Assembly: GCA_023213395.1 (NCBI GenBank)
Contig: CM041465.1
Location: 245,155,741 to 245,219,740, forward strand
Length of the DNA stretch: 64,000 bases
Direction: 5' to 3'
Source of the DNA: Cycas panzhihuaensis
Lineage: Eukaryota; Cycadophyta
The translations under genes and the position numbers were made by a program. Below, piece after piece: positions 50,467-62,120 of the stretch. Position 1 is the first letter of the stretch, and the number at the start of each line of letters is the position of its first letter. The notes beneath the pieces are model-generated. The model was not told where the DNA came from. It saw only the letters and a list, made by a program, of their open reading frames with translations, and searched no databases.

Positions 50467-50475
50467 CCCTCCCTT
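50467..50475 (-). promoter_or_regulatory. Polypurine tract
   Basis: Minus-strand AAGGGAGGG directly precedes the 3' LTR. Confidence 0.8.
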
Positions 50476-50479
50476 AATA

Positions 50480-52337
50480 GTAGCTTTATTTCTTTAGATG
50501 TCAAGACTGTGTCGAAACTATTTAAACTTTGATTTACCAAGTGCTTTAGTAAAGATGTCTGCAACTTAGTCTTAAGTTAGATGATAGACAAGATCAACTT
50601 CTTTGTTTTAAACATACTCATGGATGAAGTGATGATGGACCTCAATGTGCTTGGTTCTAGTATAGAATATAAGATTCTTTGTCATCATTAATACACTTTG
50701 ATTCTCAGAATAAAAGATGGTGGGTACATATTGTTGAAGTTCAAGCTTGGCAAGAATCCTTTAAACCAAATCAACTTAGTTATAGCATGGACAATGGCTT
50801 TATATTCTACTTCAGTATAAGAAAGTGTAATATTTAGCTACTTCTTATAGCTCCATGAGATTACAACTAAGTTTATATTAAAGCATTAACCTGATGTTGA
50901 ATCGTAAGTGTCCTGGAAATCTTCCTAATCAACATTTGTATGTCCCTTTAGGATAAGTGAGTCAGTTTGGTTATATTTAAGACCAAACTAATGTGTGCCA
51001 TAGATATATTTGAGAATCTTGATACCAACTTTCCAATGAGCTGTTTTTTGGCTGTGACATGTACCTAGAGTAGATCTCTATTGTATATGAGATATCTAAA
51101 TGAATGTGGATGAGATAAATGAGGCTTCCAACTAACTATCCATACAAAGTAGGATCAAAAGGCTTTCCTTGTTCATCCAGGTTTGGATTAGTTCCTATCT
51201 CCATAGGAATTAATGTTAGCTTACATTTTGTCATCCTAAATCTTTCCAAGAGCTCTTTAGCATACTTTGTTTAAGTCAAAAATATGTGTCATGGTTCTTG
51301 TTAAACTTTAATTCCAAGGAAGTATTGGAGTAACCTAAGATCTGTCATCTCAAAGTTACTTTTCAATTATGATTAAAGATAAGTAATGCCATTTGTATCA
51401 TTACTAGTGATTACAAGATCATCCACATAGAGAACAATAATTATGATCAAATTATCTCTAACCTAAATGTAGAGGTCTAGATTAAAGGGTAAATGATTAA
51501 ATCTATGCTAGTCAAAGAAGACATCTATCTTTATATACGAAGCATGCGGTGCCTATTTGAGTCCATAAAAGGCTTTCTTAAGCTTACAGACTAAGTGTTC
51601 TTGACCTAGAATAGAATAATTAAGTGGTTGTTTCAACAAAACCCCTTCTTTAAGATCTCTATTCATATCTATTTGGTAAATAGGCCATCTGAATTAGGTT
51701 GTTAAAGATATAACCAAACAGAATGTGATCATGTTGGCTACTAGTGCAAAGGTCTCATCATAATTAATCCCTTCTTATTATTTGAAACCTCTTACTATAA
51801 GGTGAGCTTTGTGGCACTCTATGGTGCCATCTGCATGGAATTTTATCTTATATAGCCATCTACAATCAATTATTTTCTTCCCATGTGGGAATTTAGGTAG
51901 CTCCCAAGTGTTATTTTTTATAATAGAATTTATTTCTTCATCCATAGTTGCTTTCTACATTTGGTATTTGACCATCTCCTCAAATATGGAAGGCTCAAGT
52001 GTTTGAAGGACACATGCCATTAAGGAAAATTTTATGGAGTGTCACATTTTAAAAGGCCTTTTTGTAGTTGTGGGAGGAGGAGGAACATCCTCTAAAAGCT
52101 ATTGTACTTACTTAGAAGGTGGTTAAATATTAGTACCTTCCACCTGAAGGTCATCAACTAAAATTAGAGGCAAGGTTATGCTTATTTGAGTTGTTAATGT
52201 AGATGTTTCTTAAATTAAAGAAGGATCGAGAGTGTAGGAAGAGGCTAGTACTAGTGGCTCTAGAATTTATCGAAGAGTCACTTGAGAATACTAACTTCTT
52301 CTGATGTTACAATCTGACATTAAGGCAGAGGCAGACC
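50480..52337 (-). pseudogene. pol: Copia reverse transcriptase and RNase H
   Basis: On the minus strand: NNTWELPKFPHGKKIIDCRW, LYKIKFHADGTIECHKAHLI, EGINYDETFALVANM, YQIDMNRD, KLKKAFYGLKQAPHASYIKI, then the catalytic LYVDDLVITSND, intact, near 51410. EMTDLRLLQYFLGIKV and LLERFRMTKCKLTLIPM follow, then RNase H (DTYDSTSG, ISWSYKK, LSYTEVEYKAIVHA) down to about 50760. The frames are interrupted by stops, but the Tyr-Val-Asp-Asp box survives. In DVKNAFLNG-type position the text is DMNRD, another decay sign. This is the best preserved Copia RT in the window. Confidence 0.88.
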
Positions 52338-53300
52338 CTATGAATCTTCTATAAACATTATATCGTATGTTGTGTATGCTTGGTTCCCAACTATATCAAA
52401 TACTTTATAGGCTTTAGAACTAGGTACATAGCCATGAAAGATATATTTTAAGATATGATCATTAAGCTTCTTTTTATTGTCCTTTGAAATATGTTTATAT
52501 GTTGTGCATCCAAAGATCTTCAAGTGTGTTACCGATGGTTTTTGACCTAACCAAGCTTCTTCAGGAGTAATATTCCTAACTACAACTATAGGACTTATGT
52601 TAGTTAGATAAGTAATTGTGGCTATAGTATTAACCTAAAATCTAATGGTAAGATTTACAGTACTAAACATGGCTTTTCCTTTGTTTATCAATGTCTAATT
52701 CATCCTTTCGACTACACCGTTTTGTTGAGGTGTGCAAGAAGATAAGAATTGATATTGGATGCCATGTTCCTTAAAAAAATGTTAAACTAATCAGAAATAT
52801 ACTTACCACCATTATTAGATATAAGGGTCTTAATTATCATTCCACTTTCATTTTCTATGGCAGCTTTGAACTCTTTGAGTTTATCTAAGGCTTGACACTT
52901 ATTTCTGAAGAAATAGACCCACACTTTTTTTGAGAAGTCATCTATGAATATGATGAAATACCAGCTTCCATTAAGTGATTAGATGAATATGGGCCTATAA
53001 ATATCTGAGTGGACTAACTCTAATGGTGTTGAGGCTCTCCACGTATTCTTGGAAGGGAAATTTTCTCTTTATTGCTTTCCCTTTAGACAAGCCTCACATA
53101 TGTTGCTATATCTCTTAATTTTAAGTAAACCATGTACAATTTAGAGCCTAAACATGAGGTTTAAGCTTTGCATATTTAAATGACCTAAGCATTAATGCCA
53201 TAGATGGTCTTTGGAGCTATTTGAGGTGACATTATCCTTTGAATGGGAGCAATCATTTAGTTCTTATATGTAAGGGGGCTTTTCATTAATTATATCCTTT
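52338..53300 (-). pseudogene. pol: Copia integrase
   Basis: The open stretch 52523-52338 reads MKIFGCTTYKHISKDNKKKL, KYIFHGYVPSSKAYKVFDI, the conserved Copia integrase C-terminal block (Phe-Gly-Cys ... Phe-x-Gly-Tyr ... Lys-Ala-Tyr). Upstream, at about 52780-52640, QFLSSCTPQQNGVVERMN contains the catalytic Glu in the Gln-Asn-Gly-x-x-Glu-Arg motif. The zinc-binding and first catalytic region, 53300-52850, are heavily broken (CKGKAIKRKFPF is still visible near 53070). The enzyme would insert cDNA; stops prevent this. Confidence 0.82.
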
Positions 53301-53499
53301 CCTTTATCAAGTTGAGTTGTGTTAACCATTGAATAGGATTCATTTTATGGAGTAGTAGTAAGGGGGATACCATCCAGCCTATATAAACTACCATCTTCAT
53401 ATCCTATAGCCATAAGTTTTCTTGTTGTATAGTGTGTGATTCTATAAATACCCTAGCTAAAGAGGACATCTAAATTCTACTTATCTATTTGGCTGATGG

Positions 53500-55190
53500 A
53501 GAGTAGGTTCATCTTAATTTTGGGTACAAGGAACACATTACTGATATGGTGCTATTAAATCCCTACTAATTTTAGTCACATCATAAGTTAAATTATCCCT
53601 AAATTTGATGGTTTGAGTATTGATTTGGTGGGTCTCTTCTAATATCTTTTCTAAATCAATCATATATCTTGTTATACTAGAGTCTAGGAGCCAGTATTCT
53701 CATAAAGTTGAGATGAAAGAGTTACAAAGAATAGGTTATAGGAGGAGGAGTCATGATTGTCTCCCATATTACCTCATTGTTATTGATTGTTCTACTAGTT
53801 CCTTTGATTTTTATTGGGGAACCACTGCCTGTTTTAGGGTCTTTATCCTTGATTGGGTCTAAGATTACAATTCTATTAGTAGAATGGGCCTTGTGGTTAG
53901 TATGATGGCCCTCCTTATGGATAGTAAGGGCCTCCTTGTTGTTGAATAGGGATACCTTATTTATAATAGGGGCCTCTTTGTTGTGAAATATGGCCTCCTT
54001 GTTATGGAAAAGGGGCTCCTTTTGGAGGGCATAGTCCTCCTTGTTGATATCCTTATCTTTATTGAGGGTAACTAGGACCTCCATGTTGATATGAAGGTGC
54101 TTCATATTGGTAGATTGGTGTTGGTTATTAATAATGTGGCCTATATAATTAGCTCCCTTGGTTCTACAAGAGTTATAAATCAATTTGTCATCTCCTGCAT
54201 TCAACAGTTAAATGTCCAATTTTGCCACAATAGAGGCAGGTGACCTTTGGTCTACCCTACTAATTCTTTTGAGCTTATGCATGTAGATAGTGTTGATACT
54301 ATTGAGGCTGTTAAGTTGGACAGGAGAAGGAGGAGGTGCCAACTAGTTGTTATTACTATTGAGTTAGCTACTAATATGACTCTTAAGATATGGTGAGAGA
54401 GTCTAAGTATTGAGCTAGATCTTATTGTTGACTAAATTATTAAGCTACTCTATTGACAATCTTACCATTTTCTAAATTATAAAGTACAAAGGCAAGAGCT
54501 AAGTTAGATGTGCATGTCACCTTAAGTTGGTTGAGTATATTCTCTTCTCATAACAAGAGCCCCTTAAAGATTATGAAGTCTATTTGGAATAATTGTCATG
54601 TAATTTGGAGATAAAAGAGTTGTACTCTATAGGTAGGATGTTTATTATGTTAGAGATTAAATCATGATCTAAAGGTGGCTCACCAAGGATAATTAATTAG
54701 TTCCTAATTGTTTCACCTTCAATCAAATGATTGGTAATATTTCTAGAAAAAAGTATTGCAAATAAGTGAGCTTTGAGAGTTAAGAATCTAGATTCATCTT
54801 TTCTCTCATAAAAGGCATAAAGTATGGTCCATGCCTCATGAGATATTTGAGCAGTTTCAATATTTTGGTCTACTTAGTCTTCAATATCCAAGTGGAGGAA
54901 GGATAAGGCAATGTTGTTCTTAGCTTTAAAGTTAACTAAGGCTATAGGATTTGGTGGGATTATTTTGGTAGGATCATTAAGGTTTTTTATTAGGATAGGA
55001 AGGCGTATGTCCCCATTGACACAGGCCCAAAATTCATTCATGATGAGTAAATTTTTAACTTATTTCTTCTATGGTATAAAGTTATTCATGCCATTGAGTT
55101 TAATGGTATTGGAAAGAAGCATTTATGATGCCACATTTCAAAGTTTTTATTTTATTTTTATGTCTTTCAAGGTTGTGTAATTAGGTACTA
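53500..55190 (-). pseudogene. gag: Copia gag and protease
   Basis: Gag starts near 55130 (minus) with IKLNGMNNF and LLIMNEFWACVNGDIRLP, then QISHEAWTILYAFYERKDES and RFLTLKAHLFAILFS, the UBN2-type capsid blocks. The segment 54204-53722 is open but low-complexity, with repeated Asn-Lys-Glu-Ala phrases. Just before it the reading ASIVAKLDI...LNAGD is a decayed zinc knuckle (the family reads Cys-x-x-Cys-Gly-Lys-x-Gly-His). Protease follows at about 53690-53560 with WLLDSSITRYMI, where the Asp-Ser-Gly signature is Asp-Ser-Ser. Not functional. Confidence 0.78.
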
Positions 55191-57050
55191 ATCTACCTAA
55201 AGGGATACTAATATAGGATTTTAAGTTTTAAGGGTCTCTAGGAAAGTTCTTGGTTACTATTTTGTCTAGTGATGTCTACCTATAAGTGGAAAACTAGGGA
55301 CCTGATATACTAGTACATGAGCTCAAAATCTCGATATACCTCATTATATAAGCTAAAAGAAGGTATAGGACCCCCTTGATTTGTTTCCCCACCTACGCCA
55401 AACTTATGCCCAATGACAGATCTAGTGGTAAGAACTTATCTAACCAAGAGTCTAACATGGTCTCCAAACTCTAATAAGAAAGGATCTACACCTTAGCCTA
55501 CCACCTAATACACCTAATAGCCCATGGTTTCTTTAACAAATTAGAGTATACCAATGGTGTGTACAGAGTGGCAACTTTAGAGATCCTAATTATTCCCATT
55601 ACAAGACTAAAAATAGGAGATTTAATTCGGTAATTATTTTTTTAATATAAAAAATTAATTTCATGATGAGTTTTTTCCAAGAACAAGGTTCTTATTAAAC
55701 AAAACATTAAAATAAAGATGAAAATAAAGTAAATTACAAAGCAAAGATGGGTTTAGAGTGCTCTTTAATGGGTCAATCTCAAGAGAGAATTATGCCAACC
55801 TTCTAAGAGTAACACGTACATAAAAAATAACACCATGCACTTATTAGCCTTAAAAAATGGAATTAGACAGCTAAAAAGATTAACCATAGCCTAAAGTAGC
55901 ATAAGAACTTCAAAGAAACTAAAATAAGCTTTTAAATTTTGAGAAGAAATGCTAAAAAATCTTAAACACTAAGGTCAACTTTAGTAGCTTATATCTTTAG
56001 CAAATTGGCTTCAAATTTGATTCAATTAGATCCTACATTATAGAGCTCTGAATCTATTTTTTGATGATCTATACAGTTTACAAATTGGACTTATGGTTAC
56101 TAAGATATGGATAAAATAGTGTAGGTACCTTTTTATGACAAAATCCAAATGAAGATAGGCTTAATCCCCTTCTAAAACTAGCCCCTAATTGCCTATAGAT
56201 TGTACGTGACCATCCACTAATGTAGCTAGGGGGCTTATAAACTTAAAAATATATCAATTGCAGCCTAATGTTTTTTTAATTTGTAAAAATATTCAAAAGC
56301 AACTAATAACCATTTGAGGTCTACCCTTTTATGCAAAAAAGAGGGTCATATGAGATTAAATATGACTAGATCTAGGGGCTACATGCTTAAATTTTAATCA
56401 AAAGTCAAATGTGACTTAATTTAATTGATTAAAGCCAAAAAGTAATGATAAAATAATGAAATTTTTATAAAATTAAAGAGCCATAAAGCTTGCACGGTCA
56501 CGTGTATGGGTTAGGTGACTTTTGGAGGATGCGGGAGCTAAAACAAAGGTCTAGATGGGGCTGTAACATCCTATAGTTACTAATACACTATTTATTTTGG
56601 AAAAATAGGCTCAAAATGAGTAGAATGGAGTTGCGGAGGTCCATAAAGCCGTGTGAGTAGAACTAAGCTAAATGAAGCCTAAAACTACCTAAGATTTATC
56701 CAAATCAATTCTAGTAGGTAGACAATGAGGGTGAAGGGTTGCTAAAAGGAGAAATAATACTTCAAGAAAGAGAAATGAGCAGTTCTAGGTTTGGAATGGT
56801 GAAGAAATGGGCTTTTTCTTCTATTTTTCCTTAACAAACTATAACCAAACCATGTACATTTACACATGAGCTTGGAATCCACTGCAAAAGGCTAGTATCT
56901 GGTAGAAATTATTACGCTTCACATTAATACTATAAAATATTCAAATTTTTTAGAGAAACCTAAGGAAATAAGAGCAAACAAGGTGCCATTATGAAGGAGT
57001 AGGCCTCTTTTTGTTAATATTTCTCTAATAAAATACCAAATCAAAGCATA
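55191..57050 (-). other. Copia leader region
   Basis: About 1.86 kb between the primer site and gag, unusually long for Copia. No coding motif was found on either strand; it is AT-rich and stop-filled. Confidence 0.5.
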
Positions 57051-57066
57051 AATGCCTCTAATGCCA
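57051..57066 (-). promoter_or_regulatory. Primer-binding site, tRNA-Met type
   Basis: Minus-strand TGGCATTAGAGGCATT directly follows the 5' LTR end (...GTATTTAACA) and is a diverged form of TGGTATCAGAGC. Confidence 0.8.
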
Positions 57067-57456
57067 TGTTAAATACTATAGGATCTAAGATAACATGTGT
57101 TGTGATCAAAATATTAAGCAAAATAATAATAATACACAACAAAACAAGTGAAATATGTAAGAACAATTCAAATAGACAAAGTATGGGTGAATTTGTCACC
57201 ATGTAGAGCTATATTTCGGTAAAGCTTCTGCATTAATCATAATCTAATATACAATATGATGGTGCAGGGCTTAATTTATAGGTAACTCACTAATATTTTG
57301 AAAGATACAATAGGCTGACTAAGCAACAAATGAGGCAAATGCAATTAGTTTATACAATAACATTAAATTACGACCAAGGGTCACCTTAACATCACACAAT
57401 GTATATAAATTATATGAAATTTAAGAAATGACAAGTGTTATTACATGGTTTTAACA
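57067..57456 (-). mobile_element. 5' LTR of the Copia element
   Basis: 390 bp; on the minus strand TGTTAAAACCATGTAATAAC ... GTATTTAACA, with canonical TG...CA ends. It is collinear with 50079-50466. Confidence 0.9.
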
Positions 57457-57639
57457 TTCTCTTTATAGTTTTATTGCTTCATATCCCATAATTTTTGTTA
57501 TCATGGTATTTTTTGCTACAATTTGACATTATCTTTGTCAATATTTTACTTCTCAACTCATCATAAGTTAGTCTAGCCTAAGTATTGCGACTTTAGAATT
57601 CTGATGCCTTACTCACAGTGGATTATCATCATTAGTCAT

Positions 57640-60600
57640 ATAGGAAGTTATGTCAGATATGCCCATTATTCTACTTGGTTTGCCTAAACTCTATGAAAAA
57701 CTAGATAAGCATTCTAAGAAGCATATGGATGCTTTTCTTAATATCGCTTAGATTTTTAAGGATATTATTCAAATAAGACTTTTTCCTTATATAATTTTAA
57801 GGGATGTTAGCACCTTCTAGTTTGTGAAACTTCCTACTAATTCTATAAATAACACCAGAGAGTTACTTGAAATTTTTCTTAATCCTTTTACTTTACTAAA
57901 AAGTTTAGGATGATGATCTTCACACTTTGTTGACATGTAAAGAAACTTCCCATTAAACTATTAGTCAACATATAAAAAGTTTTTGAGAATTGGTTAATCG
58001 CTATACAATCCCTCTTAACGACATCACTATAAAACAAATCTTCCTTGATAGCCTAACATGCGTTATTCACTTTGAGTTATTGCATTAAAATCTAAAATCT
58101 TATTAAGAAACTAAACAATTGGCTCATTAATAAGAGTATGATTTGGTTAAGACAGGATTAATTACTATTGAAAACCTAATACCTTTACAAATTATTTGAC
58201 ATGATGATCTTAATGGTGATGGAGTTGTCAGTAGAGGTCCACCCTTATCTCTTCTATATCAACCTACTCAATAGGTCGTGCAATCAACTCAATCTTCTTT
58301 TTTAGCATTGTTACATGATCTTATTGCATTTGGTACCTAATTAACATAATTGATTAAGAATCCCCCTGCATAAAATAAACCCTACAATTCTTTTGTCCAA
58401 AATATACAATGACATTCAAGTAGACCTCATGTTGATTAGACAAGGAAGTAGTGTAATCCTCCTCCTCATTCTTGAAATAACCTTCCATATGATTCTATAA
58501 ATAGGTAGCAATAGCCATAAGTAGAACCTCTTTATTGTAATTGTTATGCTAAAAATAATAATTAAGAAAATATGTGTCATGAACAATTATGGTGTTTCAT
58601 TTATTAGATTACCACTCATACAAACCATAATTATCCTAACAAAAATAAAGTACATCAAGGATAACCATTGAATCCCAATCAAAAGTTGAGAATGTATAAA
58701 GACCTATTTCTAAATAACAATAATGAGTGTTATGTACATATGATGTAAATTTCACTTGTTGATGCTCAACAACAACTCATGGCTCAAACTCAAAGTCTAC
58801 AAAATCAACTTAAGACATTGTTAGTCCATCATTTTAGAACTTTAAACCCTTTACAAACAATAGGTTCTCAATTCTCTACTCTTACTTCAAATAGTTTTGA
58901 ACCTACTTTTGTTCCAAGTTATACCCCATTAAGATAGAACATTGAATTTATTCCTCAAGATTCTCTTAGAATTCAAATTTCTAAACCAGGTGAATCTAGT
59001 AAAGTAACTAGAAAGAAACCTATGTCATAAATACATTGAGTTGAACCTAATAATATTGATGTGTCTCATGTCCTTGCAGTGAAAACCTATTCATAAACTG
59101 CAAACCATGATATTCATTTTAATCATGAGTCAAAGGAACTTAAACCACTTATGATAATTTCCATTATACTTTAAAGGTTTTTAAACCTTCTTTGCTAGCT
59201 ATAGGAAATAGAGCTTTGCCCTTATGACTTAAAAAGTATTTCATTAGGCATGTCATTATATAATGTTTAATAATATTGTCCTTCACATAGATAAAATTAT
59301 CTCAATACTTTAGGAATATAATATTTTGAAACCCCTTCTCAAGTTTTATCCTTTGACTTTTTATTACTCCTAATTGATGTTTTAACTCAGCCTAATCATG
59401 GACCTTCTATGGTTCAAGTAATCATTTATGACACAATCATCCATTGTGTTATTATTGATGATGGGTCTTCTCTTAATGTTATTCCTATATGACTTATATA
59501 AGCCCTACAACTTAAAATGTTGGATAAAATCCCTATTTGTATTAAGGATTTTGATGCTACAAAGCATTCAACCATGGAGAAAAATTATAATCTACCTATT
59601 ATATTTAAAAAAAAAATAGTTAAAGTCAACATTAAAGTTATGGATATAACCTTAGACTATAATATTCTTCTAGGTCGACCTTGGATTCGAGTAATGCAAG
59701 TTATAACATCATCGTTATCTGGAGAAATTCAATTCCTTGATGGTAATCATGTAAAGTGGTTAAGTTGTCTAAATTCCATACTAAAGATCCCATAGAAACA
59801 CCAAATCTTCAAATTATTCCATTCCTTGATTTTGATCAAGAATAACAAATAAAAGATATGGTTTTAGGTGTTTATAAAATTGTCCCTCCTCACGTATTTC
59901 CTCCTAATTTTTTTCATGAATCAAGGGTCTTTCTCATTGAAATGGATTCTATTACCTCATTAGATTTATTTCAAAATGATGATGTCAACTTGAATTTCCT
60001 CTTTGCTAATGATAAAATTGGAGATGGATTTCATAATAAAAATCAACACCCTTTTTACCTTATGTCTGAGTCAACTAAATTTGAGTCTTTTTCCAATAAA
60101 TTTATTGTTTCAAATACATGAAAATTTCTTCAGACTACTTCTTTTCTTCCTATAATCCAATAATTTGGATTTGATAATGCCTTACCTCCTATTTCTAAAC
60201 CCTTTGAGGAGTGTAATCCAATGTTAGTTAGTGAAACTATTAACATCAATATATCTATGACATCAACTCTTAAAATTATTAAATTAGGTGTTGAATATAC
60301 CTTTGATGAGAATCAAACTTATATAAACCTAATTAAGGAGTTTCAGAAAGTCTTTGCATGGTCTTATGATGATATACGTGGCATGGACCTAAACATTGTT
60401 ACTTGTTCTGATGATCACCTTGTCAAGGAAAAACAAAGACTTATAAAACCTCAATTATCCTTGCTTATTAAGAATGAAATTGAAAAGATTTTGAAAGCAA
60501 AATTCATTTATCCCATTGATTATCGTGAATAGGTTTCAAATATTATTCTTATTATGAAGAAAAATGGAATTATTTAAGTTTATATTGATTTTTGTCAACT

Positions 60601-60897
60601 TAATAAGGCAAGTCTTAAAGATAATTATCCTTTACCATTTATTGACATAATTATCAATTTTGTTATTGCTTTTGAAGTCATGTTTTTAACGGATGGTTTC
60701 TCTAATTATAACCAAATTTGTCTGGCTAAAAAAGATTAGATAAAAACTTCATTTACTACTTCTTAACGTACTTATGCTTATCATGTGATGCCATTTAGGC
60801 TCATCAATGTTGGTGTAATATATTAATAAGCAATGACAATTACATTTCATGATCTTATTTCTCGAGATTTATGTTATATTATTTATTCTACCTAGAG
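57640..60897 (+). pseudogene. pol: Tat-lineage-like Gypsy gag-pol fragment, truncated in RT
   Basis: A weak gag-like stretch lies at 57650-57950. The protease region shows IIDDGSSLNVIPI near 59452 and LDYNILLGRPWIRVMQ (59517-59795), a phrase characteristic of the Tat/Athila branch. RT follows: FQKVFAWSYDDIRGMDLNIV (60221-60532), KAKFIYPIDYRE, IIMKKNGI, VYIDFCQLNKASLKDNYPLP, LTDGFSNYNQICLA, AYHVMPFRLINVG, TFHDLISRDLCYI. It stops at about 60897, just before the catalytic Tyr-Val-Asp-Asp, and meets PPR sequence at 60902. No LTR is attached on either side. Stops are frequent; family assignment by motif is good. Confidence 0.8.
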
Positions 60898-60901
60898 TAC
60901 A

Positions 60902-61470
60902 CCCCACTACTTTCATCTCTTTGAAAATCTCTGCTGCTTCTTCATACAGTACTCCTCTGCCACAGGCAGTTATAAGGATATTATAGGACTAAGTTTGGAG
61001 AAAATCCCATTCTTTTCAACTCTGAGAAAGCATATTCTATCTCAATCAATAGACCACACTTGCTACTGACAAGCACAAGGGTTTTGAGTAGCACCCAACT
61101 GGGATAAATGACTCTTGAATATACATCTTCTGCGAGAGCCTTCAAATGCTTTATTTGATCAATGTTTACATAAGCATGCAGCAATGTTGCATATGCATTT
61201 TCATTTAATTTACAACCCCTACTTCTCATATCTGAGAACACGACCTCTCCTTCCACCCAATGACCTTTCCTCGCCAATGCATTTAAAATAGCATTGTAAG
61301 TGGAAAGACTGGGGCCAAAACTTGCTTTCAACATTTTGCTAAAAATTGCCAGAGCATGCTCTACTAACCCACATCTACTGTAAGCACCAATCAAGGTATT
61401 GAATATGTCATGATCTGGCTCAAATCCAGCTTTCTTCATTTCCTTAGGAACACCAACCGAGGGAGATCTG
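60902..61470 (-). pseudogene. PPR gene fragment with rearranged repeats
   Basis: The open stretch 61439-60981 holds about four P-type pentatricopeptide repeats: EPDHDIFNTLIGAYSRCG, PSLSTYNAILNALARKGHW, NENAYATLLHAYVNI, VLLKTLVLVSSKCGLL and FSELKRMGFSPN. As I recall it, this order closely follows Arabidopsis At5g02860-type proteins. Homology starts slightly upstream ([13 protein letters not shown], about 61460). After MGFSPNLV a single-base frame change leads to YNILITACGRGVLYEEAAEI and FKEMKVVG (60985-60902), which resembles an earlier repeat of the same protein. PPR proteins bind organellar RNA. This fragment lacks both ends and follows APX sequence on the same strand. Confidence 0.82.
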
Positions 61471-61499
61471 TTAACATAAAAAGTGAAGGAACATTCACC

Positions 61500-61977
61500 T
61501 CATAAAAAATAGCGTAAGAGATTAACAAAAACTGTTGTTTGATAGGCTCTAAAATCCTGATAACAATATCCAACCCACTGTTAGCACCATGGGCAAGTTC
61601 ATTAGGGTATCTGATAGTCCCAAAGGGGCCTTCAGTCTTCGTCTTAATGTCAAATGTGCCTGCACCATGCCATCTGAATAATAACAGAAATCAGGAACTG
61701 CTAAGAATCCAATTGACCCACGAAGGGCATGTGACCATGACGGAACAACGGGCTATATTACTTACGCGAGGTGAACTATAATGGGAGCATAGTTCTTCTC
61801 CGCAATAAGGCCATGAAGCTTCCTCTTGGACTTCTCAATGGAGACCTTGTATTCCTCACTCATAGTTGGATACGATTTGCCCATCGTCTCTTCACAAAAA
61901 TTCCTGACAGAAATTCTACAGTCTGAACCTGCATATAAAGCAAGCCTACAATGCCATGACCTCCGTGCCGTCGCCAT
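61500..61977 (-). pseudogene. APX: Ascorbate peroxidase N-terminal fragment with intron
   Basis: Exon A (61977-61766) contains [40 protein letters not shown]. Its end is followed by a canonical donor (GTAAGT, 61765) and an acceptor (TTATTATTCAG, 61674) bounding a 92-bp intron. Exon B (61673-about 61500) reads [51 protein letters not shown], matching cytosolic APX at its conserved intron position. The distal His is kept (Trp-His) but the catalytic distal Arg, four residues before it, is His, a CGC-to-CAC change. The proximal His and the rest are missing. Upstream, 31 extra codons from [19 protein letters not shown] are Arg-rich and might be another fused piece or a targeting-like extension. 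APX reduces hydrogen peroxide with ascorbate; this copy cannot. Confidence 0.85.
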
Positions 61978-62120
61978 GAAAAATACCAGGTAGGGTTTCT
62001 TACGCCCTTACACCCCTTAGACCCCAATCCATTTTCAAATTTGATTTTGTGTTTTTTAAACTAAAAACTCTGCCGGGTCCGTCCGCCCGTTTAGGTTTAA
62101 GTTTTTTTATTTTTCCTTTT

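Larger units (their letters stand above)
50079..57456 (-). mobile_element. Ty1/Copia retrotransposon with a near-perfect target duplication
   Basis: A complete-structure element of 7,378 bp on the minus strand: 5' LTR 57067-57456, primer site, leader, gag, protease, integrase, RT, RNase H, polypurine tract and 3' LTR 50079-50466. Integrase precedes RT, which defines Copia. The flanking pentamers are TCCTC (50074-50078) and TTCTC (57457-57461), one transition apart, consistent with a 5-bp target duplication. The LTRs are collinear and differ by scattered substitutions. Stops in all domains make it inactive. Confidence 0.9.
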
